Made by a program: the position numbers and the translations under genes
Part shown: positions 18,601 to 24,061 of the stretch, piece by piece
Position numbering within the stretch: position 1 is the stretch's first letter
How the letters are laid out: every line of letters starts with the position of its first letter
Notes under the pieces: generated by a model
The model's database searches: none
Told to the model about the DNA's origin: nothing
The model's input: the letters and a program-made list of their open reading frames with translations, nothing else
From: Microbacteriaceae bacterium
GTDB taxonomy: Bacteria > Actinomycetota > Actinomycetes > Actinomycetales > Microbacteriaceae
NCBI GenBank assembly: GCA_947453475.1
Contig: CANGGK010000005.1
Span: forward strand, 1 to 42,161
DNA length: 42,161 bases
Direction of reading: 5' to 3'

Positions 18601-19090
18601 GGCTGAATACGTAGTCAAAAGCTGTGGTGAAGGTTGGGCAAGAAACATCAACGACGTATGTGGTGGTGAAGATGTTAAAGAGCGGGTCTGATGTGCCATC
18701 AAAGTTTCTGTAAGTAGGTGCGGTATTTTGACCGGAACACATTTTGATGGTCGACACAGTCGCACCCGATGTGCGGTCAACCTGGGTGATTGTAGGGAAC
18801 GGGAAGAACGTACACATGCTGTTAGTAGCAGAGTAAGTAGTACAAGCATCCTTGCGCTCGACCATGGTCGAGTTGACGGTGACAGTCTTAGCCTTGGCGT
18901 CGTAGCTGACGGTACCAACGGCACCGCGAAGGTGGGTTGCCTGAGCCGGGGCAATTCCAGACAAGGCCATCAATAGAGCAAGCATCAAACCCAGCACAAG
19001 TTTGATTGCCGAGGTTGAACGGTCAGCACCAAAAAGGGTGCGTCTGACTGAGAACACAGTCACCCCTTTCATGGGCCGTTCCGCCATCAA
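6683..19090 (-). CDS. Giant secreted multidomain surface protein / putative adhesin (about 4.1k aa): signal peptide, N-terminal head, Ig-like/He_PIG modules, FN3-like modules, Pro-rich linker, IPT-like domain, OmpA-like C-terminus
   Basis: Single 4135-codon ORF; signal peptide IKLVLGLMLALLMALSGIAPAQA; many LPxGLxLxxxTGVISGTPTxxGxYxFTVxVTD (He_PIG-like) and TTYYYRIxAxNxxG (FN3-like) repeats. The likely real start is GTG at 19057 (FSVRRTLFG...), preceded by AAAGGGG at 5-nt spacing. Confidence 0.92.
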   Translation of the reverse strand: MMAERPMKGVTVFSVRRTLFGADRSTSAIKLVLGLMLALLMALSGIAPAQATHLRGAVGTVSYDAKAKTVTVNSTMVERKDACTTYSATNSMCTFFPFPTITQVDRTSGATVSTIKMCSGQNTAPTYRNFDGTSDPLFNIFTTTYVVDVSCPTFTTAFDYVFSQTGSNRIAGIKNTTNQVIQFAGRVSFLGSNTTPSYNTGYLTNVPYDVSSSAVFTTNLNALSQTGSSVTYSLVTDQTASLGGYGASKIPCSYLNTSTGEFKISSSLCVGTENYVTAFSGGTPTAPIFYVLKTLAKDSANQYVTRDVLLQFASDPTNHAPVITRSSPTGAGITITAGSTTTISYSATDADAAQNLVWTTNTLPSWATFTWTKGVSPRSATLVLSPPLGTADTAFTIQTTVTDDAVFAQSATNNIDIQLGSSMVLPPGAPSQPTVLRDPTTNTTLNVAFTPAATGGSPATYTLTATPTNGGASVTATCTVGTVTTNCPATSGGRYTFKIPGTNAALIYQVVVTATNSSGSASSPASAVTVPVLSVNNASVTLNVGTAYTSANAPYVITNTGGTATYTSTTLPAGLTIASSTGGFTGTPTAQGTTVVTFTATNAATSETATIQVTFNITAAAAQTPVITFPSPYPTVTGQNYLGVSLHTIASSSPAAPTLTAGVPSGYVIPLRATSTNPNKPIMFYAAYSSGSTAPTVTAATFTSTSYQQSGATPNASYVVPTTSNSCQLFNLGGTVYLRYFRTSTSSSAKTCFVFAMQAADSANGFSASSVTSARSAYFTKTSGATLGVPSATITNSTISVPVGTPVTSPTINYTSTSTSYAATYCTITGNTLPAGVTLDSLDCVLTGTPTAITATTSYTLNLINSEGTTTQAVSITVTGRAQTITMPQANVASLANPITLVASASSNLTPITFVSNSTGVCTVNSSTGVVTPVISTGSGTCSITATQAGNSTVWAQGTVTTTFVLGAATPVLALTANTSADKVMTVQTSYPSAISFSDTAGTAATYRLFDAAGEVLTTPDGLAFDSTTGVLSGAPEAKQLKTTYYIIGYNVNGTASNRLYFTLTINALDQTITFDQPQAMVLNQADQGLGATASSGMLVTYTTSTPTICRINANGTVTALSVGGSSPATCTITATQAGDNKAFNAAPSVSKSFSVTTAVAAPSISLTNTEVVLTVGKPFSLPFDTINTGGTATYTISPALPTGLVFDPVYGVISNSVAQVTSARTQYTITASNATSFTSATFWLTVAGTPQVIAVAGSATATVGTSSATQTLRVTLDPTSQLALTSLTVTTGNNTVCSLNPSTLVLTALAYGTCVITATQAGNATYSAATATFTVAVSQAPTMSLSPSSLSYSQGVVVSNPFTITTSGNPITSYTLTDSSGNAVSTVAGLTFNTATGQLSGTTTTVLSLTTYTLTALSAAGNVSRTFTLTVTSSAAAMAMSYSNSSSVTSYTLSGLTVGTPVASAYTIYNSGTAALSYSISNSTCTTALSNAGLTFNTATGLLSGTPTALMTAATCTITGASSVSGVSNGTLTLTLATNSIAAGKSVVATSAATGSGTSWSLRGTSTSGGLAASSGSPITNAVQFCYSYQDPTLQANTTCTTAASLTATTSTTYSNSPSGLLSGKTYYYQIRVNNGNGLVVGSIVNFVTSLAPVVTVNAPTLIDATSASVTGTVDNFLSGTTSIYVCYSTVATTSGGMLSTCSLGTSRVNVNNTVATSGPVDVSALLTGLTNGSVYYFQLIAVNGIGTGYSTTPISSNAATKFTASVAPRVVSDVVLDVTSTIGTVSGMVNPGGIATTYTVCYSTHAIAANTTDCAYPVSPPSAVTGVITLTADSTDQDVSATITGLTTRTLYYYRIIAKNAAGVGYGDQYTFMTTGAPLVTVGTPVSQSATSYQLVGTVNPGGLETTNLQYCIGTTTTFASCTPILLANLPASVSAVTVTAVATGLSAATTYYVWLSATTSIGTVSAGGSAVSFTTGAATAAPTLTPAAISGSTTAGSSPNITASATTHVSLNTGNLSTSVYICYSVSSDLSTCTYQLVGSYSASPTSASPSFGLTGLVPGTKYYYSFKAINTLGTVYSTGNFTSAGSATPLSIDTTSFTGGTVGQSYSQTAQYSGGLNPVLWSVSGSLPNGLSIDFATGVISGTPTLAGTFNFSLVATDSAASVATKSLSIVIAAVVLPLAIVTTSSSFTAATAMSSYSFQLVARNGTGGYSWAMVSSNLPGRLSLSTSGVLSGTPNSTDAGDYTFTVRVTDSASTTVNATFTLTIAPQPLSITTTSVSQGIEGSAYSASLVAAGGRPSYTWALASGSVLPIGLSLSSAGVLTGTPTATTSSTDGASGSYTFDVQVTDANSTVVTQTITMNVVGAPVIDLTATYSVATVYPTTALVSFYGNSGNLSTTYAYCVSTNVATTTANCATWVDFLVDSAASQITTPVLITGLTPNTTYYYFIRAINSQGTVSAKGASSFVTVNAVGISTQTLPRATLNTSYSQAVSASGGTTPYTFALISGSGSLPTGLTISSLGVISGTPTVTGDYSFQVRVTDRSLVTADSVIFTIVVGAPPAIASTRVQKVTTKSAEIVLDVNPKNLLSTVSYCFGSDATAVSTCTLWTDFTGDLPAGGLKADGNYTLVQRVTGLTPGVQYYYRFRVINAASPSGVTTASLKTATFRSASLSSTLSTSSGTSSTGSSIRGATTPAATFTTPSALGITTSSGLSSGYRGTAYSATLAGTGGSDADGNAPTYTWSLISGALPSGLTLDAMNGTITGTSSVIGDFSFTIQLDDNGGSTPVTKAFSLRIGAKPLINGRAESNITYATGTLNVTVDPQYYETTVSYCYSTSQGAVATCTLTYLSNKIAATSGLTAVGIDLSALSAATTYYYRVVVTNLGGTSTISSSFTTDAAPVNLAITPTSNSTATVGTSYSQTFTATGGTSPYSWSTTGTRPPGLSMTTVSGNGVLSGTPTTAGTYQFTVDVTDSVSGTATLVYTVTVGAAPVIVSKSISGQTTSQATLNWSVTTGNLSTAVSYCVATTEALANACSSFTSITTLSAGSTSHPAATITGLNAGTTYWYVVKASNAANTSVVTAAASFTTVANLAVTSSGAQGAGHVGSSYSGSLAATGGVTPYASWAVTSGALPDGITLNSSTGALSGTPTTVGNSTFVVTVTDAAGTTADSANLTIAVSDLPTITFGSVTGKTSTSATLNFNVNPNNASATVSYCVRAVQADLASCTFTNVATVSAAAGATDLTINLINLSVGTTYYYAIKATNYGTTTMATRSLTTLAALDLSTSSLTAGVVGTSYSKQLVASGGSGSYTNWVVKTGQLPAGLSLDAATGLISGTPTATANVDLVFTVSDSLGTSDDSVSLNLLVIAAPTLAVNATGGITSAAATLSLTFNPGTSATTVLYCVSTSQSCTPNLTYSAGQAGGANVTVTKSLSGLSASTTYYVNFSASNAAGSATAPAEISFTTDAPPANLTITSSSLPSTSVGGPAYNQTLTADGGAGGSLTWSITAGALPTGLALAGSTGVISGSATAYGSYTFTVSVTNGAATVTQSFTIEVFGTPVVTENAASAVTHKSATLSGSVKSGYATTTVRIWYSVTQADLATCDGTCVSVSSTPSSIAATPDVAVAVAADLVRLDAATRYYFRIVATNSEGTTLGTVLNFDTAAAPAALTIYSAATSSLTALASANFQFTNTGGVSPYTWSSTTLPSGLSLSNGGLLTGSISLPGTYSFIVTVMDDDGNATSQSFTLEVVAAPTASVTGATAISQTGATLNGVVNPGNGVTSYYFCYSTDASLVGCTQTTTAVVLASTLDQQVSETITGLTAGTTYYFTIVAWNSATPSANVQARAENLSTERASVVSPPSSNGGAPSLPPLVPIAVNPAPPVGYGQAATNGGSYATYALTFEQALGAEVLTLKAWDLKLRAIGVDGTLKILINKNQVVIDKATFIRLTGSGFKPNSMVLVNLFSEPIMVGNIATDANGAFDASLPIRDYGLVGLHTIQVNGYTPEGQVRSANLPVIFQVTTTKSLGATYSFNPDSSAITAKTLTAIKAFLKKIPKGATNIKVGSIGYIYSASAKVSNAEVALSQARAAAIVAQFKKLGLKASFKVFGAGRSLPGNPTPRRVDVAVTYMVQVNK
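6686..7006 (-). other. OmpA-like C-terminal domain of the giant protein
   Basis: YSFNPDSSAITAKTLTAIKAFLKKIP...NAEVALSQARAAAIVAQFKKLGLKASFKVFGAGRSLPGNPTPRRVDVAVTY matches the F-x-S-x-L / N-x-x-LS-x-x-RA / RRV pattern. Confidence 0.65.
7560..12830 (-). repeat. Array of alternating He_PIG-like and FN3-like protein modules in the giant protein
   Basis: Repeating pairs of SYSxxLxAxGGxxPYxWxxxxGxLPxGLxL...SGTPTxxG and YC(Y/V)ST...C...GLxxxTTYYYxIxAxN, read along the translation. Confidence 0.8.
12830..14440 (-). repeat. Five consecutive FN3-like modules in the giant protein, without intervening He_PIG modules
   Basis: Five successive (F/V/Y/I)CxxT/S...C...YYY/YYF/YYV motifs between the SSSAAAMAMSYS region and PLSIDTTSFTGG. 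Confidence 0.65.
18130..18945 (-). other. Non-repetitive N-terminal head region of the giant protein
   Basis: THLRGAVGTVSYDAKAKTVTVNSTMVERKDACTTYSATNSMCTFFPFP... has several Cys and no resemblance to the downstream modules; precedes NHAPVITRSSP. Confidence 0.5.
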
Positions 19091-19181
19091 ATCAGCAACC
19101 CCCAGTTGCCTTACTTAAAACTGTAGGCGGTTTATCCACAGATTGCTAGAACCTGGTCATTTGAGGACATACATGTGGTAG

Positions 19182-19226
19182 CGAAAAAATCCCTCCCAGT
19201 GACTCATTTCCGGGAGGGATTTTTCG
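19182..19226. terminator. Intrinsic terminator downstream of the small secreted protein gene (upstream of the giant gene)
   Basis: Inverted repeat CGAAAAAATCCCTCCC ... GGGAGGGATTTTTCG (one bulged A) with A/T tails. Confidence 0.8.
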
Positions 19227-19280
19227 TTTACTTCGCGTCTAACCAAAGTGAGAGAAAGTTAGCCGCGATTGGCAGTCAAA

Positions 19281-20045
19281 TCAGTTGTTAGTGATCGGTG
19301 CCGGAGTTGCCGTGGTTGACGGAACCCAACCTGAACCACCCTTATCGCCACCGCGTTCGCCGTGTGGGCCGTGTGGGCCACGGCCAGCTTCAGGGCCCTT
19401 GCCCGCATTTGGCCCGCGGTCACCCTTTGGTGCCTTGCCATCTTTAGGTCCGTGGCCTAAACCAGGAGCCTTGACATTTGCGTCGTATGTTGCGGTCAGG
19501 GCAGTCGCCGAGGTTGCGGTTGCCTTACCGGCAGAGTCAACGACGATGGTCACTAGATCTGCAGTGGCGTCACTGCTAGATGTGTAAACGGCGACGTTGT
19601 AGGTTCCGGCGGTTTTCGGCGACAAAAATCCTAGGGTTCCGGCGACGGTTCCATTAGTTAGTGATGCTGCCTCGAAGCGGGCCGGGTGACCCCCGGTGGT
19701 TGGCTGAGTGGTCGGAGCTGTTCCGGTGTATTCATATGCAAAGAACATCGCGCTGTGCTCTGCGACTTCTAGATCAGTTACGGTGCTTGGCACACCGGTA
19801 ATGGTCGCTGCGACGGTTGACTCAACCCGATCGGCAGGAATGCCGCCCTTGAACTTACCGTCGGTAGCGTCACCAGACTTGCCACCGAAAACTGGCGCGG
19901 TTTCGGTAGCGCCCGCCGACGAAGACGATGCCGCCTTGAACGAGTGGTGCTTTGCAGATGCAAAAGATGGGGCTGCAAAAGCTGCCCCGGCTAGAACTAC
20001 TGCTCCGGCTGCAACTGCAGTGAGCTTTAGTGTCTTCTTTTTCAT
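19281..20045 (-). CDS. Small secreted protein with Gly/Lys/His-rich low-complexity C-terminal tail
   Basis: Signal peptide MKKKTLKLTAVAAGAVVLAGAAFAAPSFASA; RBS GAAAGGAA upstream; tail GLGHGPKDGKAPKGDRGPNAGKGPEAGRGPHGPHGERGGDKGG. Confidence 0.8.
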   Translation of the reverse strand: MKKKTLKLTAVAAGAVVLAGAAFAAPSFASAKHHSFKAASSSSAGATETAPVFGGKSGDATDGKFKGGIPADRVESTVAATITGVPSTVTDLEVAEHSAMFFAYEYTGTAPTTQPTTGGHPARFEAASLTNGTVAGTLGFLSPKTAGTYNVAVYTSSSDATADLVTIVVDSAGKATATSATALTATYDANVKAPGLGHGPKDGKAPKGDRGPNAGKGPEAGRGPHGPHGERGGDKGGSGWVPSTTATPAPITNN

Positions 20046-20235
20046 TGTTGTTCCTTTCGTTGGATTGCGGATCCAAAAACGAATCTAGAAAACTTCGAAC
20101 GCTGAGTGAGCGAATTTCAGGATGCTGTAAGTGTCTTGCCAGCCGATTCCCAGCGAAGCCAGAGCGCGGCCCAACCTACCTCGAGTTGTCTGATTGCGCA
20201 GATAAACTAAGCCAGAGCAATAGGAAAAGGACAAA

Positions 20236-20910
20236 TTGGGCTTTTTAGAGAACTTTGAGAAAGGTCTGGAGCGCGTTGTAAATGGCGCCTTCAGCAAGAC
20301 TTTCAAGTCTGAGATTCAGCCTGTCGAAATTGCTGCCGCCATCCGTGCCGAAATGGACTCGAAGGCAAGCATTCTCAGCCGAGACCGCATCCTTGCACCA
20401 AACACCTTTAGCGTTAGTTTGGCCACCCCCGACTTCAAGCGCATGGCAACCCTCGGCGAATCACTGATTAGCGAGCTCACCGAGCTGACCACCCGTCACG
20501 CGATGAAGCAGGGCTTCCAGTTTGGCGCCGCCCTGGCAATCAAACTCATTGAAGACCAGAGCCTAAACATGGGTCAGGTCACAGTTCGTTCGACCAGCCA
20601 GAACACCAAGGTTGAGTGGATGCCGACCCTTGACGTTGCCGGCAAACGCTTCTTGCTAAACAAGGCGCACACCTCTGTGGGCCGCGATGCCAGCGCCGAC
20701 ATTCAAATCGATGACAACGGCCTGAGCCGCAAGCACTTCGAAATCGTCTGGGATGGCAAGAATGCTGCCGTTCACGACCTGCGCAGCACCAACGGAACTA
20801 TGGTCGCCGGCCGAAAGATTGACGAAGTTGCCATTGCCGACAACACCTTGATTCAGGCCGGTCGCAGCGACTTCACCTTCAGAGTGATTGCGAGAACCAT
20901 CAATGAGTGA
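20236..20910 (+). CDS. fhaA: FhaA: DUF3662-type N-terminus plus C-terminal FHA domain
   Basis: GFLENFEKGLERVVNGAFSKTFKSEIQPVEIAAAIRAEMDSKA; FHA motif TSVGRDASADIQIDDNGLSRKHFEI...LRSTNGT; gene order. Confidence 0.93.
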   Translation: MGFLENFEKGLERVVNGAFSKTFKSEIQPVEIAAAIRAEMDSKASILSRDRILAPNTFSVSLATPDFKRMATLGESLISELTELTTRHAMKQGFQFGAALAIKLIEDQSLNMGQVTVRSTSQNTKVEWMPTLDVAGKRFLLNKAHTSVGRDASADIQIDDNGLSRKHFEIVWDGKNAAVHDLRSTNGTMVAGRKIDEVAIADNTLIQAGRSDFTFRVIARTINE

Positions 20911-21412
20911 GTTAGCGCTATTTATCGTTCGCCTCGGTTTCGTGGCAGTTCTGTGGATTTTTGTATTCAGCATCATCTCGGTTATCCGTGCCGATCTATT
21001 TGGCCAGAAGGTGGTTAGCCGCGTTGCAGCCGCAAACGCACCAGAGGTAATCTCTGCGCCGGTTGGCAACTCGGCACCGATTGCCGGAGCGCCGACCTTG
21101 GTGAGCGAGCCAACCGGTAGCACGGCTACCAAACTCGTGATCATTGAGGGTGAGCGCACCGGCCAGATGGTTCGCCTCGAACGTCGCGAAATTACCATCG
21201 GTCGCAGCCCAGATTCAGACCTGATTGTCGACGACGAATATGCTTCTACACACCATGCCAAGCTGATTTTGATTAATAACGACTGGCTGATTCAAGATCT
21301 GAACTCAACTAACGGCACCTACCTCGACGGCAGCCGCGTTGGCACGCCGGCAGTGGTAAAACTCAATACCCCGGTTCGAGTTGGCAAGACCGTCTTCGAG
21401 CTTCGAAGCTAG
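20903..21412 (+). CDS. fhaB: FhaB-like membrane FHA domain protein
   Basis: N-terminal TM segment; FHA motif EITIGRSPDSDLIVDDEYASTHHAKLI...LNSTNGTYLDG; ATG overlaps the fhaA stop. Confidence 0.92.
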   Translation: MSELALFIVRLGFVAVLWIFVFSIISVIRADLFGQKVVSRVAAANAPEVISAPVGNSAPIAGAPTLVSEPTGSTATKLVIIEGERTGQMVRLERREITIGRSPDSDLIVDDEYASTHHAKLILINNDWLIQDLNSTNGTYLDGSRVGTPAVVKLNTPVRVGKTVFELRS

Positions 21413-21419
21413 CCAAGAC

Positions 21420-22679
21420 ATGGCAATCAAGACCATCAGCTATGCGGCCTCCGATATCGGTCGCGTACGTTCGAGCAACCAAGATTCCGGCTACGCCGGA
21501 TACAACTTGTTCTTCGTTGCCGACGGCATGGGTGGTCACGCGGGCGGCGACATCGCCTCGGCTCTAGTGGCCCAGCGCGTTGCTCAGGCGGATGCCATTT
21601 ATGACAGCGCTGAGCAAGCTGGCGCAGTTCTAAAAGAGACCATCTGGCAAGCAAACTCGATTCTGCGCGAATCTTGCCAAGAGCACCCTGAGCTTTCGGG
21701 CATGGGTACCACATTCTCGGGAATGGCCATCGTTGGCGATAAGGCCACCATCGCCCACATCGGCGACTCAAGAATTTATCGAGCCCGCGGTGGCGAAGTA
21801 AAGCAGATCACGGCCGACCACACCTTCGTGCAGCGCCTCGTTGAAACCGGCCGCATTACTGCCGAAGAGGCGCTGGTTCACCCTCGTCGAAGCGTGCTCA
21901 TGCGCGTGCTCGGCGACATGGAGGAGTTTCCAGAAATCGACATCGAAACCTACGATGTCTTGCCCGGCGACCGCTGGATGCTCTGCTCGGATGGCCTTTC
22001 TGGCGTTGTGCCAGAGAGCGTCATGGATCGCCTGATGCTTTCAAAGATCGACTCGGATGAAGCAACCGAACTCTTGGTTGGCGAAGCTCTGGAGTTTGGG
22101 GCACCCGACAACGTCACGGTTGTGGTTGTCGATATCGTCAACGCCAAGACTCAGAATGACTTCAACCCTTCTGCTCGCTTCGTTGGTTCTGGTGCAAACG
22201 ATGTGGTTATCGATGACCGCAAGGGTCGTCGCATTCTCAAGATTCTTAACCCGCTCAACCTGCCAGACATCATTCTTCGCCGCACCGAAGACCCGACCAA
22301 CTACGTGCCTGAATCTGACGAATACCTCGAGAAGATCTTGCGTGAAACCCGCACAACCATTCGTTGGCGCTACGTTCGTCAGTTGGCAACCGTGATTCTC
22401 ATTGCCTCAGGTATTGCCGCTGGCGTCATTGGCGTTTACAACTGGAGTCAAGATCGCTACTACGTTGCCGACAACGGTGGTTACGTCACGATTTATAAGG
22501 GCATCAAGGAATCGCTCGGGCCTTTGAAGTTCTCTTCGGTATTTGAAAAAACAAATATTTTGCTTTCTGACTTGCCTGATTACCAGCGCTACTTGGTTGA
22601 GCGATCAATCACCGCAACCGATCGCAAGGATGCCGACCGAATCTTGCACGAACTCACCAAAACGGTGGTGACCAAGTGA
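21420..22679 (+). CDS. pstP: PP2C-family Ser/Thr phosphatase PstP
   Basis: VRSSNQDSGYAG, FFVADGMGGHAGGD, AHIGDSRIYRA, LCSDGLSGVVP, GAPDNVTVVVVD; C-terminal TM region; start placed at MAIKTISYAAS. Confidence 0.94.
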   Translation: MAIKTISYAASDIGRVRSSNQDSGYAGYNLFFVADGMGGHAGGDIASALVAQRVAQADAIYDSAEQAGAVLKETIWQANSILRESCQEHPELSGMGTTFSGMAIVGDKATIAHIGDSRIYRARGGEVKQITADHTFVQRLVETGRITAEEALVHPRRSVLMRVLGDMEEFPEIDIETYDVLPGDRWMLCSDGLSGVVPESVMDRLMLSKIDSDEATELLVGEALEFGAPDNVTVVVVDIVNAKTQNDFNPSARFVGSGANDVVIDDRKGRRILKILNPLNLPDIILRRTEDPTNYVPESDEYLEKILRETRTTIRWRYVRQLATVILIASGIAAGVIGVYNWSQDRYYVADNGGYVTIYKGIKESLGPLKFSSVFEKTNILLSDLPDYQRYLVERSITATDRKDADRILHELTKTVVTK

Positions 22680-24061
22680 GTTTCACGAATCTGACCGAAT
22701 CTATTCGCATTCCAAAGATCATTAGAGTGATTCCGCGCAATCGAAACATCGAAGCCTGGCTACTGGTCTTGGCCGTCGGCCTCTTCGCGTTTGAACTGGC
22801 TCAAATTCAACTTTCGGTGCTTCAGGTTTTGCGAAGCGACTTCTGGCTCTATTTCTTGCCTTTCTCGGCGGCAGTTATTGCCATTCACTTCGTGCTACGC
22901 ATCCGTGCCAGCGAAGCAGATTCGCTGATTCTGCCGATTGGGGTGGTGCTCAATGGTCTGGGCATAGCCGAGATTTATCGACTCGACCTCCACACCGAGT
23001 TGATCAAGGGCACCGAACTTTTTGCCGGCAAGCAAATTGCCTGGACCTGCCTGGCAATCGCAGTAGCCGCGGTTGTGGTCATTTTTGTGCCGAGCCACCT
23101 CTTCTTGCGTCGCTATGTTTATGTATCCATGTTTCTCGGTGTTGGCTTATTGCTCTCACCGATGCTGCCGTTTATTGGCAAAAGCATCAACGGTGCCCGG
23201 CTTTGGATTGGCATCGGTCCGCTGACCTTCCAACCGGGTGAGCTCGCCAAAATTGCTCTGACGGTTTTCTTCGCGGGCTATCTCGTGACTCGTCGCGATT
23301 CACTCGCAATCGTTGGTCGCAAGGTATTCGGCGTGCGCATTCCACGTGCCCGCGAACTTGGCCCAATCATCTCGATCTGGGTAGCCAGTCTTCTGGTTCT
23401 GGTTCTGCAACACGACCTCGGAACCTCACTGCTTTACTTCGGTCTTTTCATCGTCATGATTTATGTGGCAACCGGCCGCTCAATTTATGTGGTTGTGGGT
23501 TTGACCATGGCAATTTCGGGCGCCTTGGTTGCCAGCCGCGTTGCCGACTACGTGACCAGCCGATTCGACGCCTGGCTAAACCCTTTTGACCAGAGTCACT
23601 ACGACGCAATCGGCGGCAGCTACCAACTGGTTCAGGGCATCTTCGGATTGGCGCACGGAAACCTACTCGGTGCCGGTCTCGGCGGCGGGCTACCCCACCT
23701 GGTTCCACTGGCCGAGAGCGACTTCATCATCGCCTCGCTGGGTGAAGAACTCGGTTTGGTCGGCATGTTCGCCATCCTTGCCCTTTATTTGCTTCTCGTT
23801 TCGCGCGGTGTTCGCATCGCTTTCAACCACAACGATGACTTCTCGAAGCTGCTTGCCGTAGGTCTTTCGTTCGTTATTGCCCTTCAGCTGTTCATCGTCA
23901 TCGGCGGAGTCACCCGCGTGGTTCCACTAACCGGTTTGACCACCCCACTTTTGGCGGCCGGTGGTTCGTCGCTGATTGCCAACTGGATCATCATCGGTGT
24001 TCTATTGCGCATTTCAGATTCAATGGGCAGCGGTCAACGCGTTATCGGGGCGGTGAACTAA
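22676..24061 (+). CDS. rodA: FtsW/RodA/SpoVE family cell-wall polymerase (RodA-like)
   Basis: Multi-TM; GARLWIGIGPLTFQPGELAKIAL, VLQHDLGTSLLYFGLF, YQLVQGIFGLAHGNLLGAGLG, ESDFIIASLGEELGLVG; ATGA overlaps on both sides. Confidence 0.93.
   Translation: MSFTNLTESIRIPKIIRVIPRNRNIEAWLLVLAVGLFAFELAQIQLSVLQVLRSDFWLYFLPFSAAVIAIHFVLRIRASEADSLILPIGVVLNGLGIAEIYRLDLHTELIKGTELFAGKQIAWTCLAIAVAAVVVIFVPSHLFLRRYVYVSMFLGVGLLLSPMLPFIGKSINGARLWIGIGPLTFQPGELAKIALTVFFAGYLVTRRDSLAIVGRKVFGVRIPRARELGPIISIWVASLLVLVLQHDLGTSLLYFGLFIVMIYVATGRSIYVVVGLTMAISGALVASRVADYVTSRFDAWLNPFDQSHYDAIGGSYQLVQGIFGLAHGNLLGAGLGGGLPHLVPLAESDFIIASLGEELGLVGMFAILALYLLLVSRGVRIAFNHNDDFSKLLAVGLSFVIALQLFIVIGGVTRVVPLTGLTTPLLAAGGSSLIANWIIIGVLLRISDSMGSGQRVIGAVN

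Noticed and set aside
7155-18976. Many plus-strand ORFs of 60-160 aa opposite the giant gene (e.g. 9456-9764, 14349-14657, 16964-17443)
   Set aside because: Antisense to a continuous, domain-rich CDS; compositions simply mirror the Thr/Ser/Ala/Val/Gly codons of the real gene; no plausible domains or RBS.
20046-20235. tRNA gene upstream of fhaA (some actinobacteria have a tRNA near this cluster)
   Set aside because: No GGTTCGA-type T-arm with a matching acceptor stem could be identified here.
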